A DNA stretch of 64,000 bases. It comes from Salvelinus alpinus (Eukaryota; Chordata; Actinopteri; Salmoniformes; Salmonidae). The notes beneath the pieces are model-generated. The model saw only the letters and a program-made list of their open reading frames with translations. It was not told the DNA's origin and ran no database searches. The stretch is taken from positions 32,916,655 to 32,980,654 of the forward strand of contig NC_092094.1 of the NCBI RefSeq assembly GCF_045679555.1, read 5' to 3'. Position 1 is the stretch's first letter, and each line of letters opens with the position of its first letter. The translations under genes and the position numbers were made by a program. Positions 12,112 to 22,045 of this stretch are shown here, one piece after another.

Positions 12112-12595
12112 CCCAGGCTTATGCTCGGAGTGAAACATGTCATTTACGTTTTCCTTGCACATTTCAGACGTTTCCTAGCTAGCTAATGTTGCATTGCAAC
12201 AGTAACCAGGCCAACTAGGCAGGGGTCGCTTTAGCTTTAAGAAATCTGCATTTTCAAAACGCACACCATCATAAAAATATGTTTTAAAAGCGCGGCATAG
12301 GCCTTGCAACATTTACGGAGATATGGCCTCTGCAGAAGTCGGCATTCATACTTCTTGCGCTTTTCCCAGCAGCTCAGAGATGTGAAGGAAGTGAGTTTGT
12401 GTTTATACAGGACCTCCCACCCTCACCTACGGTTAATGCGGAGCCCTAAGATTTACGGCGATGCGGTACAGAGTTAAATGTGGCCTCTGCGTGCCTCCCA
12501 TCTGGCTTGCAATTGCACCATACCACCCATATGGCGTCTGCGACCGCATTTTCGGATCAAGCATAAATTGGCTCTTGAACCGGTATTTTTTATGT
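12112..12595. other. Stretch without recognised gene
   Basis: Sequence between the L1 TSD and the SINE. It has no long open frame. Direct repeats of GCCTCTGC (about 12326 and 12483) hint at an old repeat. Otherwise nothing is seen. Confidence 0.3.
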
Positions 12596-12802
12596 ATTTT
12601 TTTATTTAACCTTTATTTAACTAGGCAAGTCAGTTTAAGAACAAATTCTTATTTACAATGACGGCCAACCCCGAACGACGCTGGGCCAATTGTTCGCCGC
12701 CCTATGGGACTCCCAATCACGGCCGGGTGTGATTCAGCCTGGATTCGAACCAGGGACTTCTTGCACTGAATTGCAGTGCCTTAGACCGCTGCGCTACTCG
12801 GG
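12596..12802 (-). mobile_element. tRNA-derived SINE (Slm-like), interrupted by hAT
   Basis: On the minus strand: head GAGTAGCGCAGCGGTCTAAG (A box), then CTGGTTCGAATCCAGG (B box), a body with GTGATTGGGAGTCCCATAG, and tail CTTGCCTAGTTAAATAAAGG. The head end at 12802 is cut by the hAT insertion; the last bases continue after 15787. Confidence 0.8.
12795..12802. repeat. 8-bp hAT target-site duplication, left copy
   Basis: TACTCGGG at 12795-12802 is repeated at 15780-15787, immediately outside the terminal sequences CAGGGGCG and CCGCCTATG of the hAT element. Confidence 0.85.
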
Positions 12803-15779
12803 CAGGGGCGAAAATCTGATATCAACCTTGGAGGGGACAATTACATTACATTTTCTCAAGAGCAATTCCTGAGGGGGACACCAAAAGTAGTGCTGTAACA
12901 CATAGCCTACGTTGTAATATGTTAAATGTATATTGAGGAACCATAATTCCTACAACTGAATAATTGATAGGTACAGTAGTTAACTGAAGGGTTTAACCAA
13001 CTTGTTCAAATGTTTAAATCATTATAATACTACTACTAATAATAGTTATAGCAGTGCTCCTTACCAGTCCAGTATGTATGCAGGTATTCGTACTTACAAC
13101 TAGCAATATCAAGAAAGGCCAGTAGGTAGCAATGGTACTGTACACTGTATGGGTGTAGTTTTCATAAATACAATGAACATGGTGTGATCTCATCTAAAAT
13201 AATCTCCATTGAGAACCATCACAAAGTTAGTCTCCGTATTGAATTGACCTTTTAATTTGACTTTTTCTGATACATTTATATAGTCATTAAATGTGCCACT
13301 GGCCTGAGTCTACTACAATATCTTTACAAGAACAAAAAGCTTAAAATAAGTACAGTTCTAAAAGCAAAATAATTACTTCAATGAAAAACCCAAATAAATC
13401 AAACAAAATATCCTTCAGTCAGTGTCTCAACTCTTCAAACAGCAGCTATGGACAAGTATGTCGCACAAAGTATGCAATTTTAAATAAAATAACATGAAAT
13501 AAATAATTTGTAAGTGTACTGTCGTGTACTGTCATGTACTAAAAACTACTCTCCTCTAGGCTGCTTAGTACCCGCTCATACTGCCCTAGCACAGCTCTAA
13601 TAGCAGTATTCCGCACAGTCCACCTTGTTGGACATAGGGGTTTCCGGGTGGGCAGATGTGTTTCTTTGGACGTGGCAATTGATTCAAACATGCTCTTAAA
13701 CTTTCCTGACTGGCCATAGAGGACACCTAACTGATGGACCCAAGAAAGGGAATCCCGGATCAGTGGGGAGGCTGAGCAGCCAGCCTGTGTAATCAGATTT
13801 ACACAGTGTGCTCCACAATGGACATAGAGGGCTAATGGCTGCTGCCTTCTCACAATTGCCTGTGCACCTGTGTATTTTCCTGCCATGTTTGAGGCACCAT
13901 CGTAACTCTGCCCACGTAAGCCAGACATGGGCAAATTGAGCCTCAACAACACTTCAGTTGCCACTTTCGCAATGCCCTCGCCTGTTGTCTCCGACACCCT
14001 GTATAGCCCAATAAACTCCTCGTGAGGGACAAGGTCATGGTCAACATAATGCAAAAAGACACTCTCCTGTTCAGCACCAGAGACATCTTGAGTACCATCA
14101 ACAATTAATGAAAATTGTACAATCGGAAGAGATCTAATCTCAGCTGCAATGCCTCGAATGATTGTATTGGCCATGATGTTCAGAATTTCATTCTGTGCTT
14201 TGGGGCCTCTTGAAACGTCAACACTCTGTTGGCAAGAGTTTGCGGTTCAAAAATTGTGGGTGTGGCTGATATGGTTTTGTGCCATCACTGAGGTAACTGG
14301 ACAATGCTGTGCCACTGTCCCCTATACTGGTGCTGCTGGCAACAAGGGTGACACCTGGTCCTGCCGTGGCTGTGACATTGTTCTCTGAAGTCTCTCTCCC
14401 TGGCTCTTTCCCTTTCACCACCCTCACAGACTCAGTCTGTCTCCTAGAAAAGAAATAAGGTGTTTGCCGTACTCCTAACTACCGGTACCCAAAACTACAC
14501 AATTAATCACAACAGCAATACCATTGCCATAAACAAATCTTAGTTTAGTCATCAGTTTAAGTTGAGAGCGGGGGTATCCATGGCATTTTCCAATTATGTC
14601 CCTATTTTACAAGTAAAAAAAATTGAGAACCTTTCATAATGTTGCCAAACAAAGACTCAACAAACTTACCTGAGACTCCCTGTCTCTGCCAGTCTGTCCC
14701 TGCCTATCTGTCCCCAGCTCTGCTGTCTGTGTGCCATCTGTTGCCTGCTCTGCCTAATGACATCATTGTGAAACATTCCATTAGCATTTCACTTCTTTCT
14801 TATGAACATTTTATCAACTCGTCTTTGAGATATTAGGCTACTAGAGTTCTTACTTTGCGTTTTGGTGTACTGTACTGAAAAATACTCTGATGTCCGTCTT
14901 TTACTTTTTTCTGCCATTTTTCTACCTGGCTGGCTGGCTGGCTGGCCGGTCTAGCTGCACACACACACATTTACACAACATATGCTACAACCTTTTCTAA
15001 TTTTAATATAGTTTGTTTCATATTGGCTGGCTTCCAACAATAGCTGAATTTGTAAAGCTAGCGAGCACCAACTCCGTTTCTGTGGTGTTTGCTATAATCA
15101 AAAAAAAAAAAAAGTGAAATAAAATAAATGTAAAAAAGTTCACTAGCGACAATTTAGCTTTTGCAACGAGACCATTAAATATATTTAAGACAATGGTATA
15201 AGATAGTGTAGTTCTGTTCAGTTTGGACTTCAGTTTATCGCTAACCTTATCACAGGGACTTTGAAGCACTACAGCTGCATGCTGATCTTGGAATAAACTG
15301 ACGATAGCAAAGATTCCATCTTTGACGACGCCACATTAATGGAATAGGTACTAGCTAGCTTGCTAGTTAATGTTTGCTTTAGTTTGCGCGCTAGCTCTGC
15401 AAATTCAGCTAGTGTGTGAACCCTGCCAACATAAAAATGTAAACATTGCTATGGCGCGATTGACTGGATTAACCTCACGTCAGTTACGTACATGTGCCTT
15501 TCAGACAGTAGATACGAACCCTCTATTACCTTGCCAGCTAAAGAACTGGCAGTGGATCAAACCATTGTGAGGCAAAGGGCGGGGTGGTCGCAATCTTTTG
15601 AAACTTAAAAAGGCGCTATTAAGTGTCTATAATCAGCACAACTGCTTTCATTGCGTATTATTAATATTATTGAAATTACATAGTTATGTTTACAGTGATA
15701 GATTGGGGGGGACAAATCATATTTTTCCCAGGATGGGGGGGTCGTGTCCCCCCCGTCCCCCCTGGGATTTCCGCCTATG
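12803..15779 (-). mobile_element. hAT-superfamily DNA transposon (internally deleted)
   Basis: Imperfect 14-bp terminal inverted repeats (CAGGGGCGAAAATC at 12803 and the complement of CATAGGCGGAAATC ending at 15779) and an exact 8-bp TSD define a 2977-bp element. G/C-rich blocks (GGGGGGGTCGTGTCCCCCCC) lie next to the right end. It encodes a spliced transposase on the minus strand. Its coding part is incomplete, so this copy is probably not autonomous. Confidence 0.85.
13539..14917 (-). pseudogene. ZMYM1/DUF4371-like hAT transposase, truncated
   Basis: Likely exons on the minus strand: 14854-14917 (MAEKSKRRTSEYFSVQYTK, GTAAG donor), 14673-about 14756 (TDGTQTAELGTDRQGQTG) and about 14216-14442 (KGKEPGRETSENN). 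These run into a final open part that reads to a stop at 13539. The last part shows the DUF4371/RNase H-like core: FSLIVDGTQDVSGAEQ, GLRGQSYDGASNMAGKYTG and CGAHCVNLI, then LCPTRWTVR. A TTF/BED-type zinc finger that should come between the N-terminal exons and the core is absent (junction at about 14215), and the C-terminal hAT dimerisation domain is missing after SSLEESSF. Both losses fit a decayed transposase rather than a domesticated gene. Confidence 0.75.
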
Positions 15780-15787
15780 TACTCGGG

Positions 15788-16239
15788 GGCATGCAACTAT
15801 AGTTTTTCACACAAAATAAAATGCAAAGATATTTGGCTAGCAACTAAGCGACACAACATAAGAAAACCAGCTAGTTTACAATGAAAGAGCAAGGTCTTTT
15901 TTTGCCAACAGATTTATCATGTTTATCATAGAAAGAATTTAGCCAGCAACATTTTCTAATGTTTTGCTGTTAATCTCTTATTTTAACTAGCTACCGGGGA
16001 AAATGTGTTGGTTAACTAGCGAACTCCATATCAGGAGCAATAGGGACGTCGCACGTACCTGTTTGAAACTAGCCACAATAGTGGCGTTTGCCATTCCCTT
16101 TCAAAATAAAAGTCCACCATTTGAAAGTGATCAAACGGGTACAAATAGTGTAATCCTGCCATTTGGACTAAATAATTCTGAGCGAGGTAGGAATGTTGTT
16201 ATATAAATTCAACAAAGACAATGAGAAAAGTGTACACAT
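15788..16239. other. Sequence after the hAT element, nothing recognised
   Basis: Apart from the last bases of the interrupted SINE next to 15790, I see no gene or named repeat. Confidence 0.3.
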
Positions 16240-16289
16240 TTGTTGAAATCGGACTGTGGATGTATTAGACTTTAGAATTGCGTTGGGGC

Positions 16290-17790
16290 ATACCACTTTG
16301 CCAGTGCCGTTTAAGATGAGGGAGGACGATTTTTTTTTTCATGAGCATGGCCTTATTTATATTACAGCATATTGGTTGACTATCATTCATATTCCATTCA
16401 CCCTGTTCAATGTAACAGAGATAGGTTTAGGCTACAACATGATACTCAAATGTTCCCTAAACCCACCATGAGGTTGATACAAGCTAGCCTATGAATGAAA
16501 GTTTACAAAGTAGGTGCACACAGGTCAAGAGACAAATTTTAGGTTCCAGACAATGACACATGGACAGACAGTGACATTCAGTACCACCTTGCAAACTCTT
16601 GCCTGCATCTAGCTGATATAGGGTGTAATCAGTAGTCCAACAGTTGCAAACAAGAGTTTCTATTGGACATATTCAGGTATGTTGATCCCTGTTTTGTTCC
16701 ATTTGCTTCAGTTTAAGAAACTTCCGTTTAAGAATCCTTTTCAACAGAATCGGTGGAATGAATACACCCCTGATCACACGTAATAACAGTTCACTTTCAT
16801 AGCAGCCACATTGTATTCCTTCTCGCATCCATGCACTCTCCTCCTCTCACCTCTTCCCTTCGCTTGTGGGTTTCAATGCACAACACAGCTGTATGTGGCG
16901 AGGCGAAATAACCTTTCCAAACCAAACCGCTACACACAGCCTACATTGTTGTCACCATATTAGCTAAAGTAACGTCCTTGTCAGCATAGCTAATAGAACT
17001 AATGCGTTAGTAAACCTGATACAATCATGAAGCAATGTTAGTGTACTAATGCCAGTTACCGGCGGGCCCCGGTGGCAATAAATGATTAGTACCAAAAGCT
17101 TACCTTGACTTGGAAGAGTTCCAGTGTTGCGTTCGAAAGTCATAGCCAGCTAGCTAACATAGCATCCCTCTGTTTGAGCAGGGTGTTTCAGTAGGTTAAA
17201 CTAGCTAGCTGCATTTGCTAGCTAAGTAAGTGAAACTGAAAGTTTTTTTTTTTTTTTTAGCTCTCTATTTCTCTCTTCCTTCTCCTTAATTTTGGACAAA
17301 TGTATTTGTTCAAAACTGTTCAACTATTGTATTTCTCCCTCTGAGTCAACTACCTCCTGATAGCTAGCTGTAACTTATGCCTCAGTACTAGATTAATTAC
17401 ATGATCCATTGATTGGGTGGGCATCATGTCAGTTCATGCTGCAAGAGCTCTGATAGGCTGGAGGATGTCCTCCGGAAGTTGTCATAATTACTGTGTACTG
17501 TAAGTCTATGGAAGGGGGTGAGAACCATGAGCCTCCTAGGTTTTGTGTTGAAGTCAATGTACCCAGAGGAGGACGGAAGCTAGCTGTCCTCCAGCTACAC
17601 CATGGTGCTACCCTACAGAGTGCTGTTAAGGCTACTGTAGACCTTCTTTGCATAATAGTGTGTTTTAATCAGTTATTTGGTGATGTGATTATATATAAAA
17701 CTATTCTATCTAAAAAGGATAACTTGCTAAATGTTTTACTATTTTATATTTATGAAATTCACTGAGGATGGTCCTCCTCTGAGGAGCCTC
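16290..17790 (+). repeat. About 1.5-kb dispersed repeat, copy A
   Basis: It starts near GTGCCGTTTAAGATGAGGGA and ends near CCTCCTCTGAGGAGCCTCCA. It is matched in inverse orientation by 47790-49250. A short frame at 17508-17650 (GGENHEPPRFCVEVNVP, KLAVLQLHHGATLQSAVKA) is shared with the other copy. The ends resemble salmonid non-autonomous DNA transposons. Family not named. Confidence 0.6.
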
Positions 17791-17804
17791 CACGGTTCTA
17801 TGCA

Positions 17805-18095
17805 CTGTACAGCCTTACCTATGGATCTTGGGTCCATGAATTGGGATATCAGCCTACTCAGTGACACCCACAGATTACAATTCTGAAGAGTTTACACAAA
17901 TATTAGCGTCGTAGCTCATATTAGGGAACTTTAACTGTGGGAAATCGCCTCATTATTCAGACTATTGTGCATATTGAACATTCATATTTCAATGTACAGC
18001 CTTACCTATAGATCTTAAGTCCATGAAATGGGGTATCAGCCTACTCAGTGGACACCCACAGAACACAACTGTGAAGAGTTTTCTTACTGCAGGAA
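17805..18095 (+). repeat. About 190-bp tandem unit, two direct copies
   Basis: GTACAGCCTTACCTATRGATCTT starts a unit at 17809 and again at 17996; each contains ATCAGCCTACTCAGTG and then ACCCACAGA. The same pair occurs inverted at 19731-20155. Confidence 0.75.
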
Positions 18096-18117
18096 TTTAA
18101 AACCAGTGTGAAATTAT

Positions 18118-18340
18118 CCACATTTAACTATTTTCTACATTGTAGAATAATAGCAAAGACATCAAAACTATGAAATAACACATATGGAATCATGTAGTAA
18201 CCAAAAAGTGTTAAACAAATCAAAATATATTTTAGATTTTAGATTATACAAAGTAGCCACCCTTTGCCTTGATGACAGCTTTGCACACTCTTGGCATTCT
18301 CACAACCAGCTTCATGGGGTAGTCACCTGGAATACGAAAT
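18118..18340 (-). mobile_element. Tc1-mariner terminal fragment
   Basis: It has the same terminal sequence as the element at 58970 (ATTTTCTACATTGTAGAA, ATGGAATCATG, AGTAGCCACCCTTTGCCTTG). It ends near 18340 at TAGTCACCTGGAATACG; no outer tip and no transposase are left. Confidence 0.8.
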
Positions 18341-18532
18341 CAGACGATGCACACGGACACTGATGTCATTGGAAACACTGATCTTCCTCTATCTTTTTTT
18401 CTACAAAACATAGAAACACACAATTTTCACTTATGTTGATGTTGGGGTAGGGCTGGAGATGATGAATATGAAGTTGCATTTTTTCTTTAAGCGCACCAGT
18501 CAACATACTATGTTATGAATTTCATCAAATAT

Positions 18533-19050
18533 TATTTGTTTCATGCTTCGCAAGTAAACAACAGGTGTATACTAACAGTGAAATGTTTACTTGCGGGTCC
18601 TGTACAATGCAGAGTTAAAGAGAAAACATTTAATTGAAAAAACAGAAAGTGACATGAGGAATAAACACACAGTGAATAACAATGACGAGTAAAAATAACA
18701 TGGCTATACATATGGAGTACCAGTACCGAGTCAATGTACAGGGGTACGAGGTAACTGAGGTAGCTAAGTACATGTAGGTAGGGTTAAAGTGAGTAGGCAA
18801 CAGGATAGTAGTAGCAGCAGCGGTTAGCCATTTGATTAGCTATTTAGCGGTCTTATGGCTTGGGGGTAGAAGTTGTTCAGGGTCCTGTTGGTTCCTGACT
18901 TGGTGCACTGGTACCGCTTGCTGTGGGTAGCAGAGAGAACAGTATGGCTTGGGTCGCTGGAGTCTTTGACAATTTTTTGGGCCTTCCCCTGACACCACCA
19001 GGTATAGAGGTCCTGGATGGCAGGGAGCTCTGCTTTCTTGGATTTAACTT
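18533..19050 (-). mobile_element. Non-LTR retrotransposon 3' end (I/Jockey-type)
   Basis: The minus strand reads LPAIQDLYTWWCQGKAQKIV and SLLPTASGT, the C-terminal end of a LINE protein, then a 3' UTR. It matches the C-terminus at 44152-44490. Frames are broken. Confidence 0.7.
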
Positions 19051-19267
19051 GCTTACCACTTTGTCCATGTGGTTTCTTCCATCACAGACTCCATGAAATG
19101 ATGACCTATTCCTAAATATTTGGTCAAATAATACATTTTGTGTATGGTTTACTAGAGACAAGGGTGGCTCAATTTACTATTTTGGCTCAACTTTCCCCAC
19201 TCAACCCTACTAGACTTTAGTTGAGAAACCAACTGCTTCAAAGACACAATGTAAACAACGATGGACT

Positions 19268-19435
19268 AGGGCGGCAGGTAGCCTAGCAGTTAAGAGTGTT
19301 GGGCGATTAACCAAAAGGTCGCTGGTTTGAATCTCAAAACCAACTAGGTGAACAATCTGTTTATGTGCCCTTGAACAAGGCATTTAACCACTATTGCTCT
19401 GGATAAGAGTGTCGGCTAAATGACTAAAATGTAAA
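19268..19435 (+). mobile_element. HpaI-type tRNA-derived SINE
   Basis: Head GGCGGCAGGTAGCCTAG, B box-like GCTGGTTTGAATCTC, CCCTTGAACAAGGCATTTAA in the middle and tail CTCTGGATAAGAGTGTCGGC followed by AAATGACTAAAATGTAAAT. Old and diverged. Confidence 0.8.
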
Positions 19436-19730
19436 TGAGCTGACATAGCTGTTAACGACCTAGATTATGCTAATGGTGATGCAACTTTAAACATTTAAAT
19501 CAGTTGGCCTGACAAAATGAATACACTAAAGTAAACACACTAAAGGGTAAAACAAATTAGTTTTAAGCAAAATAGTGTTTGTTTGTTTTGACAACCGCAA
19601 ACTTCAAATGGGTTACTGGCTCAAATGGGTTACTGTTTTTTGCTTTCCTCTGGAAAATCGTTTCTTTAAATAAATATTGTTTCAAAGATTATTTAAATTG
19701 CAATTTGTCATTATTGGGTATCTTAAATAC

Positions 19731-20155
19731 TGTCACCGAGTAGGCTGATACGCCATTTCATAGATCCAAGATCCATACGTAAGGCTGTACATCAGTGGCG
19801 GTTCTAGACCATTTCAACTGGGGGGGGCCAAGCTGGGGCCAGTTAAATTAGACATTATTGTTGTCATCGTTTTCTTCACTGCATTGCAGGCATTAGCAGG
19901 CAAAAGACCATGTTCATAATCATCAAAATTGTTGTCACAGGGGCACTGCCCCCCCCCTAGAACCGCCACTGCTGTACATTGCAATATGAATGTTCAATAC
20001 ATAGTAGGTTGACTGGTGAGCTTAATGTGGCTCATGTCACACCGGTTTCAAAGTCCCGCAATAAGCCCTTGGATGCAAATATTTGTGTAAACTCTTTAGA
20101 ATTGTAATCTGTGGGTGTCACAGAGTAGGCTGATACTGCAATTCATGGACCAAAG
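19731..20155 (-). repeat. Inverted partner of the 190-bp tandem units, split by a MITE
   Basis: On the minus strand 20155-20062 and 19985-19731 repeat the order of 17805-18095 (GTACAGCCTTAC, ATCAGCCTACTC). The second unit is interrupted by the hAT MITE at 19793-19971. Confidence 0.7.
19793..19971. mobile_element. 179-bp hAT MITE with 8-bp TSD
   Basis: Perfect 15-bp terminal inverted repeats (CAGTGGCGGTTCTAG at 19793-19807, its complement at 19957-19971) and an exact TSD, CTGTACAT, at 19785-19792 and 19972-19979. It has no coding capacity and would depend on a hAT transposase in trans. Confidence 0.92.
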
Positions 20156-20339
20156 ATCTGTCTAATAGATACACAGTGCGATTTCAACAGATTAACAAAT
20201 TGTTGTCTTTTGTTGTTAAGACAACATGCCAACGTTGTTTAGCATTATCTAGTCCAAATATGGCATGATTCAACTATTTGAGGCGGCGAGAAGAGGGAAT
20301 GTGGATTAAAATGGCTAGTATGAAATGACTCTCATTCAC

Positions 20340-20406
20340 TGGTTGCCATATATATATATATATATAAAATATATAAAATAGATATATATATACACACACA
20401 CACACA
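20340..20406. repeat. (TA)n/(CA)n microsatellite
   Basis: Runs of TATATA and ACACAC end directly at the left tip of the Tc1 element at 20407. The original TA target has been lost into the repeat. Confidence 0.85.
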
Positions 20407-21591
20407 CAGTTGAAGTCAGAAGTTTACATACACCTTAGCCAAATAGATTTAAACTCAGCTTTTCACAATTCCTGACATTTAATCCGAGTACGAATTCCCT
20501 GTTTTAGGTCAGTTAGGATCACCAATTTATTTTAAGAATGTGAAATGTCAGAATAATAGTAGAGAGAATGATTTATTCCAGCTTTTATTTCTTTCATCAC
20601 ATTCCCAGTGGGTCAGAAGTTTACATGCACTATATTTGTATTTGGTAGCATTGCCTTTAAATTGTTTAACTTGGGTCAAACGTGGTGGGTAGCCTTCCAC
20701 AACCTTCACACAATAAGTTGGGTGAATTTTGGCCCATTCCTCCTGACAGAGCTGGTGTAAACGAGTCAGGTTTGTAGGCCTCCTTGCTCGCACACACTTT
20801 TTCAGTTCTGTCCACAAATTTTCTATAGGATTGAGGTCAGGGCTTTGTGATGGCCACTCCAATACCTTGACTTTGTTGTCCTTAAGCCATTTTGCAACAT
20901 CGTTGGAAGTATACTCGTTTTACCGTGGATATAGATACTTTCGTACCCGTTTCCTCTAGCATCTTCACAAGGTCCTTTGCTGTTGTTCTGGGATTGATTT
21001 GCACAATTCGCACCAAAGTACGTTCATCTCTAGCAGATGGAACGCGTCTCCTTCCGGAGCAGTATGACGGCTGCGTGGTCCCATGGTGTTTATACTTGCA
21101 TACTATTGTTAGTACAGATGAACGTGGTACCTTCAGGCTTTTGGAAATTGCTCCCAAGGATGAACCAGACTTGTGGAGGCCTACAATTTTTTGATTTTCC
21201 CATGATGTCAAGCAAAGAAGCACTGAGTTTGAAGTTTGGCCTTGAAATACATCCACAGGTACACCTCCAATTGACTCAAAGGATGTCAATTAGCCTATCA
21301 GAAGCTTCTAAAGCTCTGACATAATTTTCTGGAATTTTCCAAGCTATTTAAAGGCACAGTCAACTTAGTGTATGTAAACTTCTGACCCACTGGAATTGTG
21401 ATACAGTGAATTATAAGTGAACTAATCTGTCTGTAAACAATTGTTGGAAAAATTACTTGTGTCATGCACAAAGTAGATGTCCTAACCGACTTGCCAAAAC
21501 TATAGTTTGTTAACAAGAAATTTGTGGAGTGGTTGAAAAACGAGTTTTAATGACTCCAACCTAAGTGTATGTAAACTTCCGACTTCAATTG
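20407..21591 (-). mobile_element. Tc1-mariner element related to the Sleeping Beauty group, deleted
   Basis: The tips are CAGTTGAAGTCAGAAGTTTA (left) and the complement CTTCCGACTTCAATTG (right), with TA at 21592-21593. Direct-repeat sequences (GTGGGTCAGAAGTTTACA-like) occur inside each long inverted end, as in the IR/DR type of salmonid Tc1 elements. The transposase gene has an internal deletion. Confidence 0.92.
20548..21289 (-). pseudogene. Tc1-like transposase, internal deletion
   Basis: The N-terminal part at 20882-21289 contains the paired-like helix-turn-helix DNA-binding region ([29 protein letters not shown] segment, then INPRTTAKDLVKMLEETG). The C-terminal part at 20548-20862 starts at [20 protein letters not shown], which holds the third catalytic residue (Glu) and the tail. 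The first two catalytic Asp regions are missing: the junction near 20880-20900 joins VKRV to the WPSQSPD block after deleting over a hundred residues. The very N-terminus is also altered. Confidence 0.9.
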
Positions 21592-21607
21592 TATTTATAT
21601 ACATATA

Positions 21608-22045
21608 CAGTGGGGAGAAGAAGTATTTGATACACTGCCGATTTTGCAGGTTTTCCTACTTACAAAGCATGTAGAGGTCTGTAATTTTTATCATAGGTAC
21701 ACTTCAACTGTGAGAGACGGAATCTAAAACAAAAATCCAGAAAATCACATTGTATGATTTTTAAGTAATTAATTTGCATTTTATTGCATGACATAAGTAT
21801 TTGATACATCAGAAAAGCAGAACTTAATATTTGGTACAGAAACCTTAGTTTTCAATTACAGAGATCATACGTTTCCTGTAGTTCTTGACCAGGTTTGCAC
21901 ACACTGCAGCAGGGATTTTGGCCCACTCCTCCATACAGACCTTCTCCAGATCCTTCAGGTTTCGGGGCTGTCGCTGGGCAATACGGACTTTCAGCTCCCT
22001 CCAAAGATTTTCTATTGGGTTCAGGTCTGGAGACTGTATATACAC
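21608..22045 (-). mobile_element. Tc1 element fragment (same family as 29174)
   Basis: One intact end (CAGTGGGGAGAAGAAG; TA at 21606-21607) and the last about 65 residues of transposase on the minus strand ([29 protein letters not shown]). The rest is replaced by LINE sequence from 22046. Only 16 bp separate it from the previous element. Confidence 0.88.

Noticed and set aside
12690..12872. tRNA gene at the SINE head
   Set aside because: A and B boxes are present but the sequence is a SINE with body and tail; no intact cloverleaf.
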